Made by a program: the position numbers and the translations under genes. This document shows, one piece after another, positions 50,618-64,000 of a stretch of 64,000 nt of DNA. A model generated the notes under the pieces. That model did no database searches. It had not been told where the DNA came from and saw nothing but the letters and a program-made list of their open reading frames with translations. The DNA lies in the NCBI GenBank assembly GCA_038373865.1, contig JAXGGA010001659.1, forward strand, positions 62,001 to 126,000. Reading direction: 5' to 3'. How positions within the stretch are numbered: the stretch's first letter is position 1; each line of letters begins with the position of its first letter. The DNA comes from Uloborus plumipes (taxonomy: Eukaryota > Arthropoda > Arachnida > Araneae > Uloboridae).

Positions 50618-51358
50618 TAGGGATGCACCGATTAATCGGCAGTGCCGATTAATCGGCCATAATCGACCACTTTGCCGATTGTTAATAATCGGCAAAATCA
50701 GGCCGATTAATTGGCGGAAAAAACATTTTTTAAATATTATTTTCTAAAGTAAACCTTTACCAAGAAATTATGATGAAGAATTTTATTAACAATAATAATA
50801 ATCCACACCGTTGATGTAAAGTTTTTAATACATTAATTCTCCTATTTTTGAATAAAAATACACATAGTTAATGCAGCAACATTTTTCATGCGTCGATACT
50901 TTTCTCCTTGCTTTTAGATAATCTTCAATTTTCAAAGAATAAAAGTCTTGAATTACATAGCTATTAATAATTGAAAAATTGAAACTGAAAGAACTTCAAA
51001 ATTGGATTGCTCACCACACAGACTCCCTCCTTTTTTTTTTGAATTTTCATGTCTAGTTACATAATTAGCAATGTGTTAATGCAATATTATTGACAATAAT
51101 ATGAAAATTAGTTCAGAGAAATTTGATAAAATTTTGAAATTATGGGAAAATTAGGAAAATGGAAGAAAAAATTAGGAACTATTTCAAAAGTTAGAATTGT
51201 AAAAAAAAAACGAAGAAAAAACTGTAACGGTAAAATTGGTAGTACTGAAAACAAAAAAATTTAATCATTAATCGGCTAGACCGATTAATCGGCCGATTAT
51301 CAACTGCCGATTAATCGGTAATCGGTAATCGGCCAATTTGCTTATCGGTGCATCCCTA
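50618..51358. mobile_element. hAT MITE
   Basis: Ends begin TAGGGATGCACCGATTAATC (left); the right end inverted begins TAGGGATGCACCGATAAGC. An exact 8-bp duplication GTAGCAAG (50610-50617 and 51359-51366) fits nTnnnnAn. CCGATTAATCGG palindromes recur near both ends. TAGGGATGCACCGAT termini are known from animal hAT elements. The interior is AT-rich and non-coding. Confidence 0.93.
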
Positions 51359-52113
51359 GTAGCAAGCATCATGCAGCATATTTTCAATGGATTATCTTTG
51401 GCAACTACACATAAGTGCTAGCTTGTCATTAAGTATGGAATTTCTTAACGAAATGTCTAAATGGACTAAATGACTTGTTGACGACGAATGGCATATACTA
51501 ATAAAAACAAAACAGTTAATCAATCTTCCTCAGTCAAATTACATTAGCATGTCTAATTTTATATCCCCGGAAATGTCTTTGCAAAACTTTTATTATTATT
51601 ATTTCTCAAGAATAGTGTTCAGCAAAAAAAGAAATATAACAGAAATCATTTCCTTAGTTTAATATTTGTCATCCTGTTCATTTTCAAATGACATCGTAAA
51701 ATATTCGTGATACTATATTTCACCATCCGCAAAAATCTTTCTCTAAATGCTTGTTTGATAGTTTTCAAATTGTTGTCTGTAATTACGTATGTGGAATACT
51801 TAACGTAGTGTTTTAGAAAAAAAAATACTAATGGAGTAAGGTAATCCGATAAACGTCCGTTATCAAAAAAATCTAGCAAACAGTCTTGGTTAATTTTTGA
51901 ACTTTAGTTATTTATATTATTTCAATTAGTGTTACAACCATGTCGATGCACTGACTTATAAGAAGATACTCGTAAGTCTGAGCTAATTAATCTATTTTTG
52001 AACTAATTTCAGAAAAAAAATATGTAAAAACCTATTATCTGTATCAAGATAGTTTATATTAGTAACTCGTAACGAAAAATGCAAATTGCATGACCTTATT
52101 GTGACTTAATAAA

Positions 52114-52568
52114 CCCTACACTGCATAGCGTTGCCAATTGGATACATGGACTATTTTTCTTTATGACCAGGCATAAGGCAACTCAAGCATAAAAAGCAAG
52201 TATTAGGTATCTTTCAAGCAAATATAACCATATATCCTCAAAATTAAATATTTAAAAATGTTTTCCAATGTTTTCTTATTACATTGAAAAATATATATAC
52301 CGTAAATCAGGGTTACTTGGACCCAGAAGAGGGCTACTTGAGCCCACAGTAAAATGATAAAATCTGGGTTTGGTATTAGCGTTAGAGACTGCAGAGGGCT
52401 TCTACCTAGTGGAGAAACGAGGAACTACGTGCAAGTCTTCAACTAGTAGGTACCAAACCTAGATTTTATCATTTTATTGTAGTGGGCTCAAGTAACCCCC
52501 TAGAGTCCAAGTAACCCTGATTTACGGTATAGTTCTTTCGAAGAAAAAAAAAATCATGCAGTGTAGGG
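52114..52568. mobile_element. piggyBac-like MITE carrying a nested MITE
   Basis: TIR CCCTACACTGCAT is perfect over 13 bp. TTAA follows the right end (52569-52572); TAAA precedes the left (52110-52113), one change from TTAA. Half of its length is a second MITE at 52300-52527. Confidence 0.8.
52300..52527. mobile_element. 228-bp palindromic TA-type MITE, nested
   Basis: The arms begin CCGTAAATCAGGGTTACTTG and match for about 85 bp with small gaps. They share GGGCTACTTGAGCCCAC-like and AAAATGATAAAATCT segments. TA lies on both sides (52298-52299 and 52528-52529). It sits inside the piggyBac-like MITE and is therefore the younger insertion. Confidence 0.9.
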
Positions 52569-53943
52569 TTAATACTTTGCTATTATGAGTATGATAGAAA
52601 TCAACAAAATGAGACAAAATAAAAATAAGCGCATTCAAATTATTTATAAAATACAAATCCCAAATCCCTTATCCTTTCATTTATTTTTTACAAAATTGAA
52701 CTATTTAAACAAAGCAGTGTTTTTATTTATGGCCTTCAAACCCCTTTCCATAAAACGAAAGACTTATATAACGGAAATTCAATGTATAACCAAATAAATA
52801 TATATGCTAAGATTTCAATATAGTTCCTTTTCATAAATGTTCGCTATGAAAAACGTGCTAAGGTCATGGAAAATGAACTTAAATTTATTCCCCTAGACTG
52901 TAAAAGCAATATTTCTTAAAACATTTTCCTCGATGAAGGTTCCTGTAATAACTCATTAAAAAGAAACGAGGATAAGAGAGTGAATTGAAAAACCGATGTC
53001 GGAAAAAAAAATGTCCGGAGCTGCTTTTTTCTTCCTATTTTCTTTTCAGCTCGTTAAAATTTGTGGCAGACTCGGGATCATTTTTAATGGAAATAAAAGC
53101 TGAACCATAAACAGAAGTCTAACGAAACTGTTTAATAACATGCAAATGACCCTCTTTCTTTGTCAAAATGTAACGCATTTGATTGCTGAAACGATCATAA
53201 ATGAATAATTATTTTTACTCCTCCGATAGTGTTAAGCAGTACACAAGCGATTTGTAAAGCTTGATGCTATTGATCGCAAACTAACTGATGCTCTCTCCAC
53301 ACTAAAAATTAATTAAGCAATGCGTGTGGTTATTTTCGTAAACCTTTTTTGCGGCCATTTTACTGTCTCCCAGCTTTTTAACTTCCGGTTCTATAATCTA
53401 CGTGCATAATTACTGTCATATTTGCTAACGTTAATGTTGAGCGATTGTGCCACTTCTTTACCCAATAGTTCTTATATATGCGTAACTCAAAATGAGACTT
53501 TTTTTTTCTCTCCATGGAAATATGATTCATTGTGCTGTTAATTAATTTAGGGGGGTTAAATGAGGTGTTTGATTAAAATGCACGGAACTTCGTTTATTTC
53601 ACGAGGTTTTGATTCGTTGGAAAAGTGGAACGAAAGTACTGATAGTTGCACCATTTTACTACTAATCCATCGGTAATTGATAATTTTATGACCCATGTGC
53701 GTGTAGCGAAGTTTTAGTGCATTATAAGAAGATATGTACAGCTTTTTGTTTAATATGTAAATGTAAAGTTTAAGTAATCTTGCTCTCAAGAGTAAATGAG
53801 TATGAAAAATTTGCACTTGTGACTGTTTGTTAACGAATGAAATCATGTATACATTTACCCTCATAGTATTCCCTGTTACCCCAGAGACTAGGGGATGAAT
53901 GAAAACATCCATTTATCTTTCTATGGGGCTGATGTTGGTAAAT

Positions 53944-54207
53944 AATTGAATCGTTTATTTCGAAAAGGTAACATCTCTATTTTGATCTCCTCTGTCTCTT
54001 TAAAAAATTAAACAGCGCACGGTTATATTTTTGAATGTCATAATCAATGAAAAAATGCCTTTAGGTTAAGTACACAATTACTGCAATAATTTACCAAATA
54101 ACCATTGATTATGAGATTCAAAAATATAACCGTGCGCTGTTTAGTTTTCTAAAGAGACAGAGGAGCTCAAATAGAGATGTTACCTTTTCGAAATAAACGA
54201 TTCAATT
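53944..54207. repeat. Long inverted repeat with ~107-bp arms
   Basis: The arms at about 53944-54050 and 54098-54207 start AATTGAATCGTTTATTTCG and include CAGCGCACGGTTATATTTTTG. They differ at few positions. The loop is about 48 bp. No clear target duplication is visible, so it could be a MITE or a hairpin locus. Confidence 0.88.
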
Positions 54208-54459
54208 GCATTATACGTCTACAAACAGTTTAGAAAATTTAGAAAGTCCACACCAACAATACTCAGTCTGTGGTTCATATGGGGCGCACCCGACCCACTG
54301 AATCCTCCAAATGTAATCTAAATTATTTTTTCAAGTAAAAAATTAAAACCTAGATCAAAGTTTTTTTTTTCAGAGTTTTACGGTACGAGGTCACAACGGT
54401 CAACCAAGCGTTTTTGTTTTCAATAAACCTATGACTCTGAAGTTTGATACTCAAACATG

Positions 54460-54567
54460 CCCAGGTAGTACAAATAACCTTTAAACATTTTATAAACGTT
54501 TTTAAGCGGTTGTTACAACGTTAATAACCATTTTACAACCTTTAAAAAACGAAGTGTGCTACTTGGG
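54460..54567. mobile_element. 108-bp miniature inverted-repeat element
   Basis: The ends CCCAGGTAGTAC and, inverted, CCCAAGTAGCAC are flanked by ATG on both sides (54457-54459 and 54568-54570), possibly a 3-bp duplication. The interior is a diverged palindrome containing TAACCTTTAAA and AACCTTTAAAAA-like text. Confidence 0.6.
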
Positions 54568-54570
54568 ATG

Positions 54571-57500
54571 ATTATTTTTTTCTGTCTGGAACAGGAGTAT
54601 ATTAACCTTATTAGGATCGAATCCAAAATCCTTACTAAATAATAATCTCTTCCTCAATAGATGACAGTGTTCACAACGCTACGCCATTGTTACCACTGTA
54701 AATGGCACGTATGCTACTATCCATCGATCACCACCACAACTCACACAGTATCCTTTTCAAATACGGGAGGTTGATATGTAACACCCAGTAGTTTATTTTA
54801 AATAATTTTAAATACCTGCTGTAGTATGAAAGACTGACATAGTTGAGTACATATTACCTTTTTTTAGTTTTATTAGTGCGCACAATATTAAGTGAAAAAA
54901 GTTCTAAGTGTAATATTTTAAAGATAATTTTACTGAATTCTACTGAATAATAAAAAAAAATGTGCTTTGAAAGAAGAATCTACTTCTGAACTTCAGTTAA
55001 ACATTATTAAGAACTCTTTTCTGTCAACATTTTACAACAGTTTTATGAGGTGTTAGAGCACCTGATGCATTAGAAATTGCAATTTGATTTAGCGTTAAAC
55101 GGCTATGTCTGCTGTCACAGTTCAGCTGATTGATTAAAAACGTTGCTTTGGTCTAATCAAAAATGACAAAGGTAATAGTTTATAATATTTTTATGTCATT
55201 TCACAACTCGAAATACTTTATGATAGAGAAAAGTCCTACTTTGAGGATTTGTGTCATTAAATTTAAAAAAAAAACACCATTTTACTGAGCGTCATAAAGT
55301 TCCTCTTAAACGTACAGATAACAACTTTATTTAGCTTATTGAAAGAAATGTCCATTGCAATAAATAAAAAAAAAATGATTGCGTCTACTTCAAACTCCCG
55401 GTGCCAGACATTATTAAGTTGGATTTTTGCAATCAAACGTACTTGAATTGAGTAAATTCGGTTTGCGTATCTCCATTCGACGCAAATGAGCTTGCAATAA
55501 CTGTGATAAATTGACACAATTTGCAACAAAGTACCTTTAGTGTTATTTTCCAGCTCATTAACGTGCATCGCGAGCCATGCCCAATGAGCGGAATTGATCC
55601 AATTTAAATTGGATAAGCCAACTATCGCACTAACCACACTGAGGTTGACGCCTAGGAACTTTCGAGTTCCGTCAAGTACTTTGCCTGTCCTTTATATGCA
55701 AAAGGCAATTAGCTGAAAATATTTCGTCATTACTGATGCCTCTCTTTCTTCTATAATTGCATACATAAGTAAGCACGTCTGCAACTGTAGAGTTTTGCAT
55801 CAACACCGATTGAGGAAATGATTATTTTTATCATTCAGAGATTTTTTGTCGTATTTCTCAAGAAATGAGGCGGGTTCAAGGTCCATAATTAATGCTACAT
55901 GGCATCAAACTAACAAATATAGCTATTCAAAAAATATAGGTAAAGCTTGCGAGTAAAACATTACCAAAGAGATTTTTTAGGAAACCAATCAGTTGGAGAT
56001 TAGGCTATTTTGGTGGTCTTATGTTATTTTAAAATTTGTATCTTGACACATAATGTTTTCTTTTGCTAGTATAGATTCAGGTCCAAAAGCTTAACTTACA
56101 CAACCAATGGTCAGCGAGCATACAGTAACTCTGAACAATCTTAGTCCGTTTTTTTTTCTTTTGTAACTTTGCATGTTAAGAATTGAAACGTCATGATTTA
56201 TTTAAAATATTTTTGGAGAGTAACAACTTTAATTCTGCGGTATAACATCCGAAAAAATAATTATAGGGGTTTTAAAATCGTTGACTTAAAGCTAGGAACT
56301 ACTAAAACCTGCTGCGGAATTATTTCCAAGAATGTCATAAGCAAAGCAAAATACATCAGAAGCAAATAACTGAGGTATAGTAAAAAACTTCGAATTCTAT
56401 GTTTCAAATATTTTTTTAATGGAACTAGAATTAAATTGCATGAATCACTTTTAACATTTATTTTTACAATTTAACCCATTTAAATAATTTATATAAAGGT
56501 AAAAACCACGTAAAATAATGCAATTTAAGCATTAGAAGTAAAGTAAGAGCATAAGCTCGTCAAACATTTGAGTCTACTGATTGAACCGATTCCGAAAGTT
56601 TAGCAAGCTTTTCCTAATCCTGTTAGATTTCGCTTTAAATTTACGTCACTTCTTGACTGGAAAAAAAGTTTATAAAACTCAATAGATTATTTTGTTGATG
56701 GCCTAAATTGTTTGTTCAAAAATGTTTATGATCAAATCTGTCCATAATGAATATGATATCTTATGAAATCTTACACAATGTAGTATATTTACGCACTTTT
56801 TCACGGTTATTTTTTTAATTGATTCAATAGATTCTTTTTTTAAGTTTGCCATTCAGTGTCATTTATTCGAAATTGTTTCCAAACTTAAACGGAAAATTCT
56901 GATTTACAACAACCTAATGTACACCTTACGAATATTTAAATCGTTTAGAATCAAAACCCGTTAAATCCATTTTTTGTGGAAAACAATTTTATTTTAAAAA
57001 TATAAGTTTAAAAGCTCTTTACTAGTGACTAAAACGCAATAGGTCAAACACCACAAGATTTTAATAAAATGTGAATATAAAGCAGGGGTTTTTAGTTAAA
57101 ACCTCTCTATCCACATACTTCCGCCTTCGGTTGCATGGATTTTGAGGAATAGACTTAAAGGGCTCTGACTCTAAACGACTCATTTGAAATTGGCAAAAAC
57201 ACGTTTATACTAAACAATTCCTTGTCTGCATGTGAAATTTTTATTGTACAAACAAAATGCTTAAAACCGTAACGTAAAAAAGTACATTTAATTGAGGGAA
57301 AACAATGCTGTTAAGAGCCAAATTTTAGTTTTGCCATGAAAAATTGTTCTTAAACAGCTTGTAATAGCGGTTTTTGTCGATACAAATTAATAAATAACTG
57401 CCCGGGAAATTCATGCGCTGCATTAAATTAATAAATAAAAAAATTCAACATATAAATAAATCTAAAATATTTAATGCTGAAAAATAATTGTTAATATTTC

Positions 57501-59300
57501 TAAAAAAAAAAAACAAACAAACAAACACGAACACTACTATGAATTTATGAGAAATAAATGAAGGTGGGATATAAATGTGCTTCAATTTAAAAGTAGCTGT
57601 GTCTCATTCCTCGAAGCAAATTTTAATTAAATGAAATTTTAATTAAGATTTCTAAGCTGAATTATATCCAAAATGTTTCCCAATCGCGTCAGCCAAGCAG
57701 TTCATTAATTTACATACTGTACAATGAAATCCATTGCTCTTTTAGAATTGAAATCCTAGTATTGATAAATATTTCTATTGTTTTCTGACTGATGTTCGTG
57801 TCATAAGCACGAGGAGAGGATAAGGTCTCTAATGGCTCGTTGAAATAATGGCAGCTTTCGATGCAATTACTTTGCTATTCTGTGTATTGTAATCGAAATC
57901 TTTTGTATCGAAATGGTTTACTCGGAATTCCGGTTTTAACCTACCTACCTCATTCTCAAATTAATTTCCATTCGATTATTGTGAACTTACACTTTAAATC
58001 TGGAGGTATTTCAAAAACCAATTTTCTCCGCAGTAATTTGTCTTTTAAATACAACGAATACGCAACCGTCAACGACGAAATAGGAATTCTATTGGAAACA
58101 TTTTGTGAAAAATCTTTTATTCTTCGATATTTATTTGGCTTGCTTAAAATTCTTTAATTAATTTGCGTCCCGTTATCAATTGCACTGCATTTACTTTTAT
58201 TTGAAATGCGTATTTCTTTATTCAAAATGAAGAATTTAAGAAAAAAATCATTGTTCCCCACAAGAATGTATGACATGTTTAAAAAAAAAAACATTTTGAA
58301 CCCTAACTACCCTATGACGAAATTAGAATATCTGGAGAAAAGTTTCCAAGATTTACTTACTGTTTTGAAATTCAATATGCTGTCTGAAATTACTGTATTC
58401 AAGTAACGTTCTTTGCAAAATCTCAAACTTATTTCAGTAATAATGAACTTGTTTTACTCTTCTCAAAGAGCTTAAAAAGTTTTTCTTTCTTAGTGATAAA
58501 AAATATTATGGGTTTTTGTATTACAACAGCTTAACAGTTTTTATCAACTATTGTTTCATTTCTGGGGAAAAAAATATTCTAAGTTTTTAATTAACAGTAA
58601 ATAATCATATATTACAGTTTACGCCTAATGGTACTAGCGAGAAACTTTTATTTGTAATTTTCAGATTTTAGTAATATCTTTCAGTGCGTAACCTGAGTGA
58701 AAAGTTAAAAAAATAAAAATTTACTTATTGAATAGTTAGCGCTCAACTAAATAATAGTTCACTAAAAACGCTGAAAGCGTTATAGAACGACTTCTATATA
58801 ACCTCTTTTTTTACAAATAAAAGCGTCTGCTGGTAAAAGAAATGCAGTATGTTTAATTATTTTTGGAACAAATATTTTTGAAATAAACGGTGAAGCAAGT
58901 AGTATTTCCTTGACTGTAAATTGGAGATAAGTACGAATTACGTAAAATTTCTACTGTTTTTCAATTTCAATCTTTATGTGACAACGATGTATTTAACATA
59001 ACAACTTTACAGTAGAAAGTTTAGCTACTTTGTCAGAGTTATGATTAAAAAGAATATTAAAATAAAATTTTAGGAAGAATCCATTAAAATATACATAAAA
59101 ATTAAAAAAGTAAATTAGCATATAATATTTTTGTTCTTTAAAAAAGTTAATTGTCTTTAAGGATTCTTTAAAAACATTTTCAAGGAACCACATGAGAACT
59201 TTTTTCACATAAAAATTATATGGGGGAGGGCACTTTTTACTTTTCAATGCTTTCCCAAAAGTTATTTCTGTATCCTTTCCTGCTAAAATCCATGGATGAT
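54571..59300. other. Presumed intron upstream of the Ig exon
   Basis: AT-rich, with no further exon recognised. About 55380-55680 is GC-richer, and its 124-codon minus-strand frame shows no family motif. Frames at 57861-58157 and 58206-58406 also show no recognisable domain. Intron status is inferred from the acceptor at 59326. Confidence 0.5.
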
Positions 59301-59326
59301 CTAACATCTGTTCTTTAATTTCACAG
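59301..59326 (+). promoter_or_regulatory. Splice acceptor region of the Ig exon
   Basis: CTAAC at 59301-59305 is a good branch-point candidate. It is followed by a short pyrimidine-rich stretch and CACAG, with the AG at 59325-59326. The branch adenine lies about 21 bases before the AG, a normal distance. The matching donor GTAAGA is at 59630-59635. Confidence 0.7.
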
Positions 59327-59629
59327 AATGCCTCTCCATCCTGGAGCACATAGTGGACCCGCCTGTTGTCAGCAACTGTTCGACTGTCACGTTGACTTGT
59401 CGCGTGGACACCCCCGCCCCCAATGTCGAAGTGTGGTGGACATTCCGCGGTGAAAATGCCTCGAAACTGCCTGACACGACCATCGTGACTGACAATGCCG
59501 ACGATGGCGAATGGCAGTTGGAACTGAAGTGCCCCACTCTCGAACATAAGGGGAGTTACGCCTGCAATGTGCAGGGTCGGAATGAGAGCGAGGTTGTCTA
59601 CAGGAAAGAGGCATTGCTCAGGATATATG
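59327..59629 (+). CDS. Internal exon encoding one immunoglobulin-like domain
   Basis: This exon encodes one Ig-like domain of about 100 residues, expected in the extracellular part of an adhesion molecule or receptor. The hallmarks are visible in order: first cysteine in VTLTCRV, core tryptophan in VEVWWTF, and second cysteine in LEHKGSYACNV, a variant of the usual D-x-G-x-Y-x-C. Three N-glycosylation sequons are present (NCS, NAS, NES). A likely branch point CTAAC (59301-59305) and the acceptor TTTCACAG lie just upstream, and the donor GTAAGA starts at 59630. The exon opens with the last two bases of a codon and closes with the first base of one, so it is phase 1-1, the usual arrangement for modular Ig exons. 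It is clearly GC-richer than its surroundings. I cannot name the gene. No neighbouring exon is recognisable here, so the flanks are probably introns. The open frame on the minus strand is an antisense shadow. Confidence 0.87.
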
Positions 59630-59726
59630 GTAAGAAAGGATTTTGTCACTTGAGTGCATTAATCTGAATTAATTTTCTGTGTGTGCCAGTGTTAGAAATA
59701 AGCGGTTGTTGGTCGTAAGTCCTAGG

Positions 59727-60118
59727 CAGTGGCGTACCTAGTAGTGGGCAGGGCAAAACAGTCAGGGGGCGGCATTTTGACCGAAAAAAAAAAAGTTAAG
59801 CAAATATATAAACATGCGTTTTAATTTCATTAGTAGAAAAATATTATAGCAATAAACTCCTAAGAATAAGAGCTAGAGATGAAATAAAACATCTAATGAG
59901 AAAAACATTAATCATCATTAAGAACATTAAAAAAAAGAATATCAAAGTGGCCTTATTGCCTTTAAATTTGCCGCATAATTACCGTTTTTGGAATAAGATT
60001 TTTTGGCACATCTCAGGGATCTCCTCTGCCCTCCCATCATTGCGACCATTAGGGAGAGGGGGGGGGGGACAATTTCTTAAGTTCGCCTCGGGCGCTGGAC
60101 TCCCCAGGTACGCTAGTG
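59727..60118. mobile_element. hAT-type MITE in the intron after the Ig exon
   Basis: The ends CAGTGGCGTACCTAG and, inverted, CACTAGCGTACCTGG are flanked by GTCCTAGG (59719-59726) and ATCCTAGG (60119-60126), an 8-bp duplication with one change. It includes an 11-G run near 60058. It begins 97 bp after the splice donor. A short open frame inside is not a gene. Confidence 0.78.
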
Positions 60119-60126
60119 ATCCTAGG

Positions 60127-64000
<3,874 letters not shown>

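Noticed and set aside
53556..53912. 118-codon minus-strand open frame
   Set aside because: No motif, no splice context, and length plausible by chance over 64 kb.
55263..55637. 124-codon minus-strand open frame
   Set aside because: No recognisable domain or splice support, and composition similar to the flanks.
58993..59649. 218-codon minus-strand open frame
   Set aside because: Its N-terminal half is the antisense of the Ig exon, and the rest is AT-rich low complexity; no domain is seen.

Overview
This is a eukaryotic, strongly AT-rich window (about 70% A+T by eye). It looks like the inside of a large animal gene or a gene-poor region. The transposon content (Tc1-like, pogo-like, hAT, piggyBac-like and Helitron elements) and the long introns fit an arthropod. 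An arachnid is possible, but I cannot establish the species. I see no bacterial or viral gene organisation, no tRNA or rRNA gene and no CRISPR array.

The only host coding sequence I can support is one 303-bp exon at 59327-59629 (+). It encodes an immunoglobulin-like domain, has clean splice sites, and is phase 1 at both ends. By inference, the flanking DNA on both sides is intron of an Ig-superfamily gene, though some of the left part could be intergenic.

Almost everything else recognisable is mobile DNA, found by matching terminal inverted repeats (TIRs) and target-site duplications (TSDs). From left to right: a TTAA element (1740-2392); a decayed Tc1-like transposase split by a pogo-like element that keeps a PHD-type zinc-finger tail (8.5-9.4 kb); a non-autonomous Helitron (10463-11578, minus); diverged tandem duplications (13.3-15.6 kb); a TA element (19326-19687); a probable tRNA-derived SINE (about 22.5 kb); a nearly intact Tc1-like transposon with one nonsense codon (24056-25475); a 2.46-kb hAT-type foldback palindrome (27488-29946); a 2-kb element with 4-bp TSD, a transposase fragment and an array of GTTACGTCTGTAAC sites (30320-32289); a TTAA/TA element (41145-42023); and a dense run from 44 to 54.6 kb. 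That run holds a second 4-bp-TSD element with its own site array, piggyBac-like MITEs (one carrying a nested MITE), a hAT MITE, a cluster of GGCCCATTCA repeats and a long hairpin. A further hAT MITE lies just downstream of the Ig exon (59727-60118).

The most interesting objects are the foldback palindrome, whose two arms share a short reading frame, and the two 4-bp-TSD elements with different but similar site arrays. These are transposon biology. I found no convincing evidence of a novel host system. The long stretches between the elements are low-complexity AT-rich DNA in which I see no gene.
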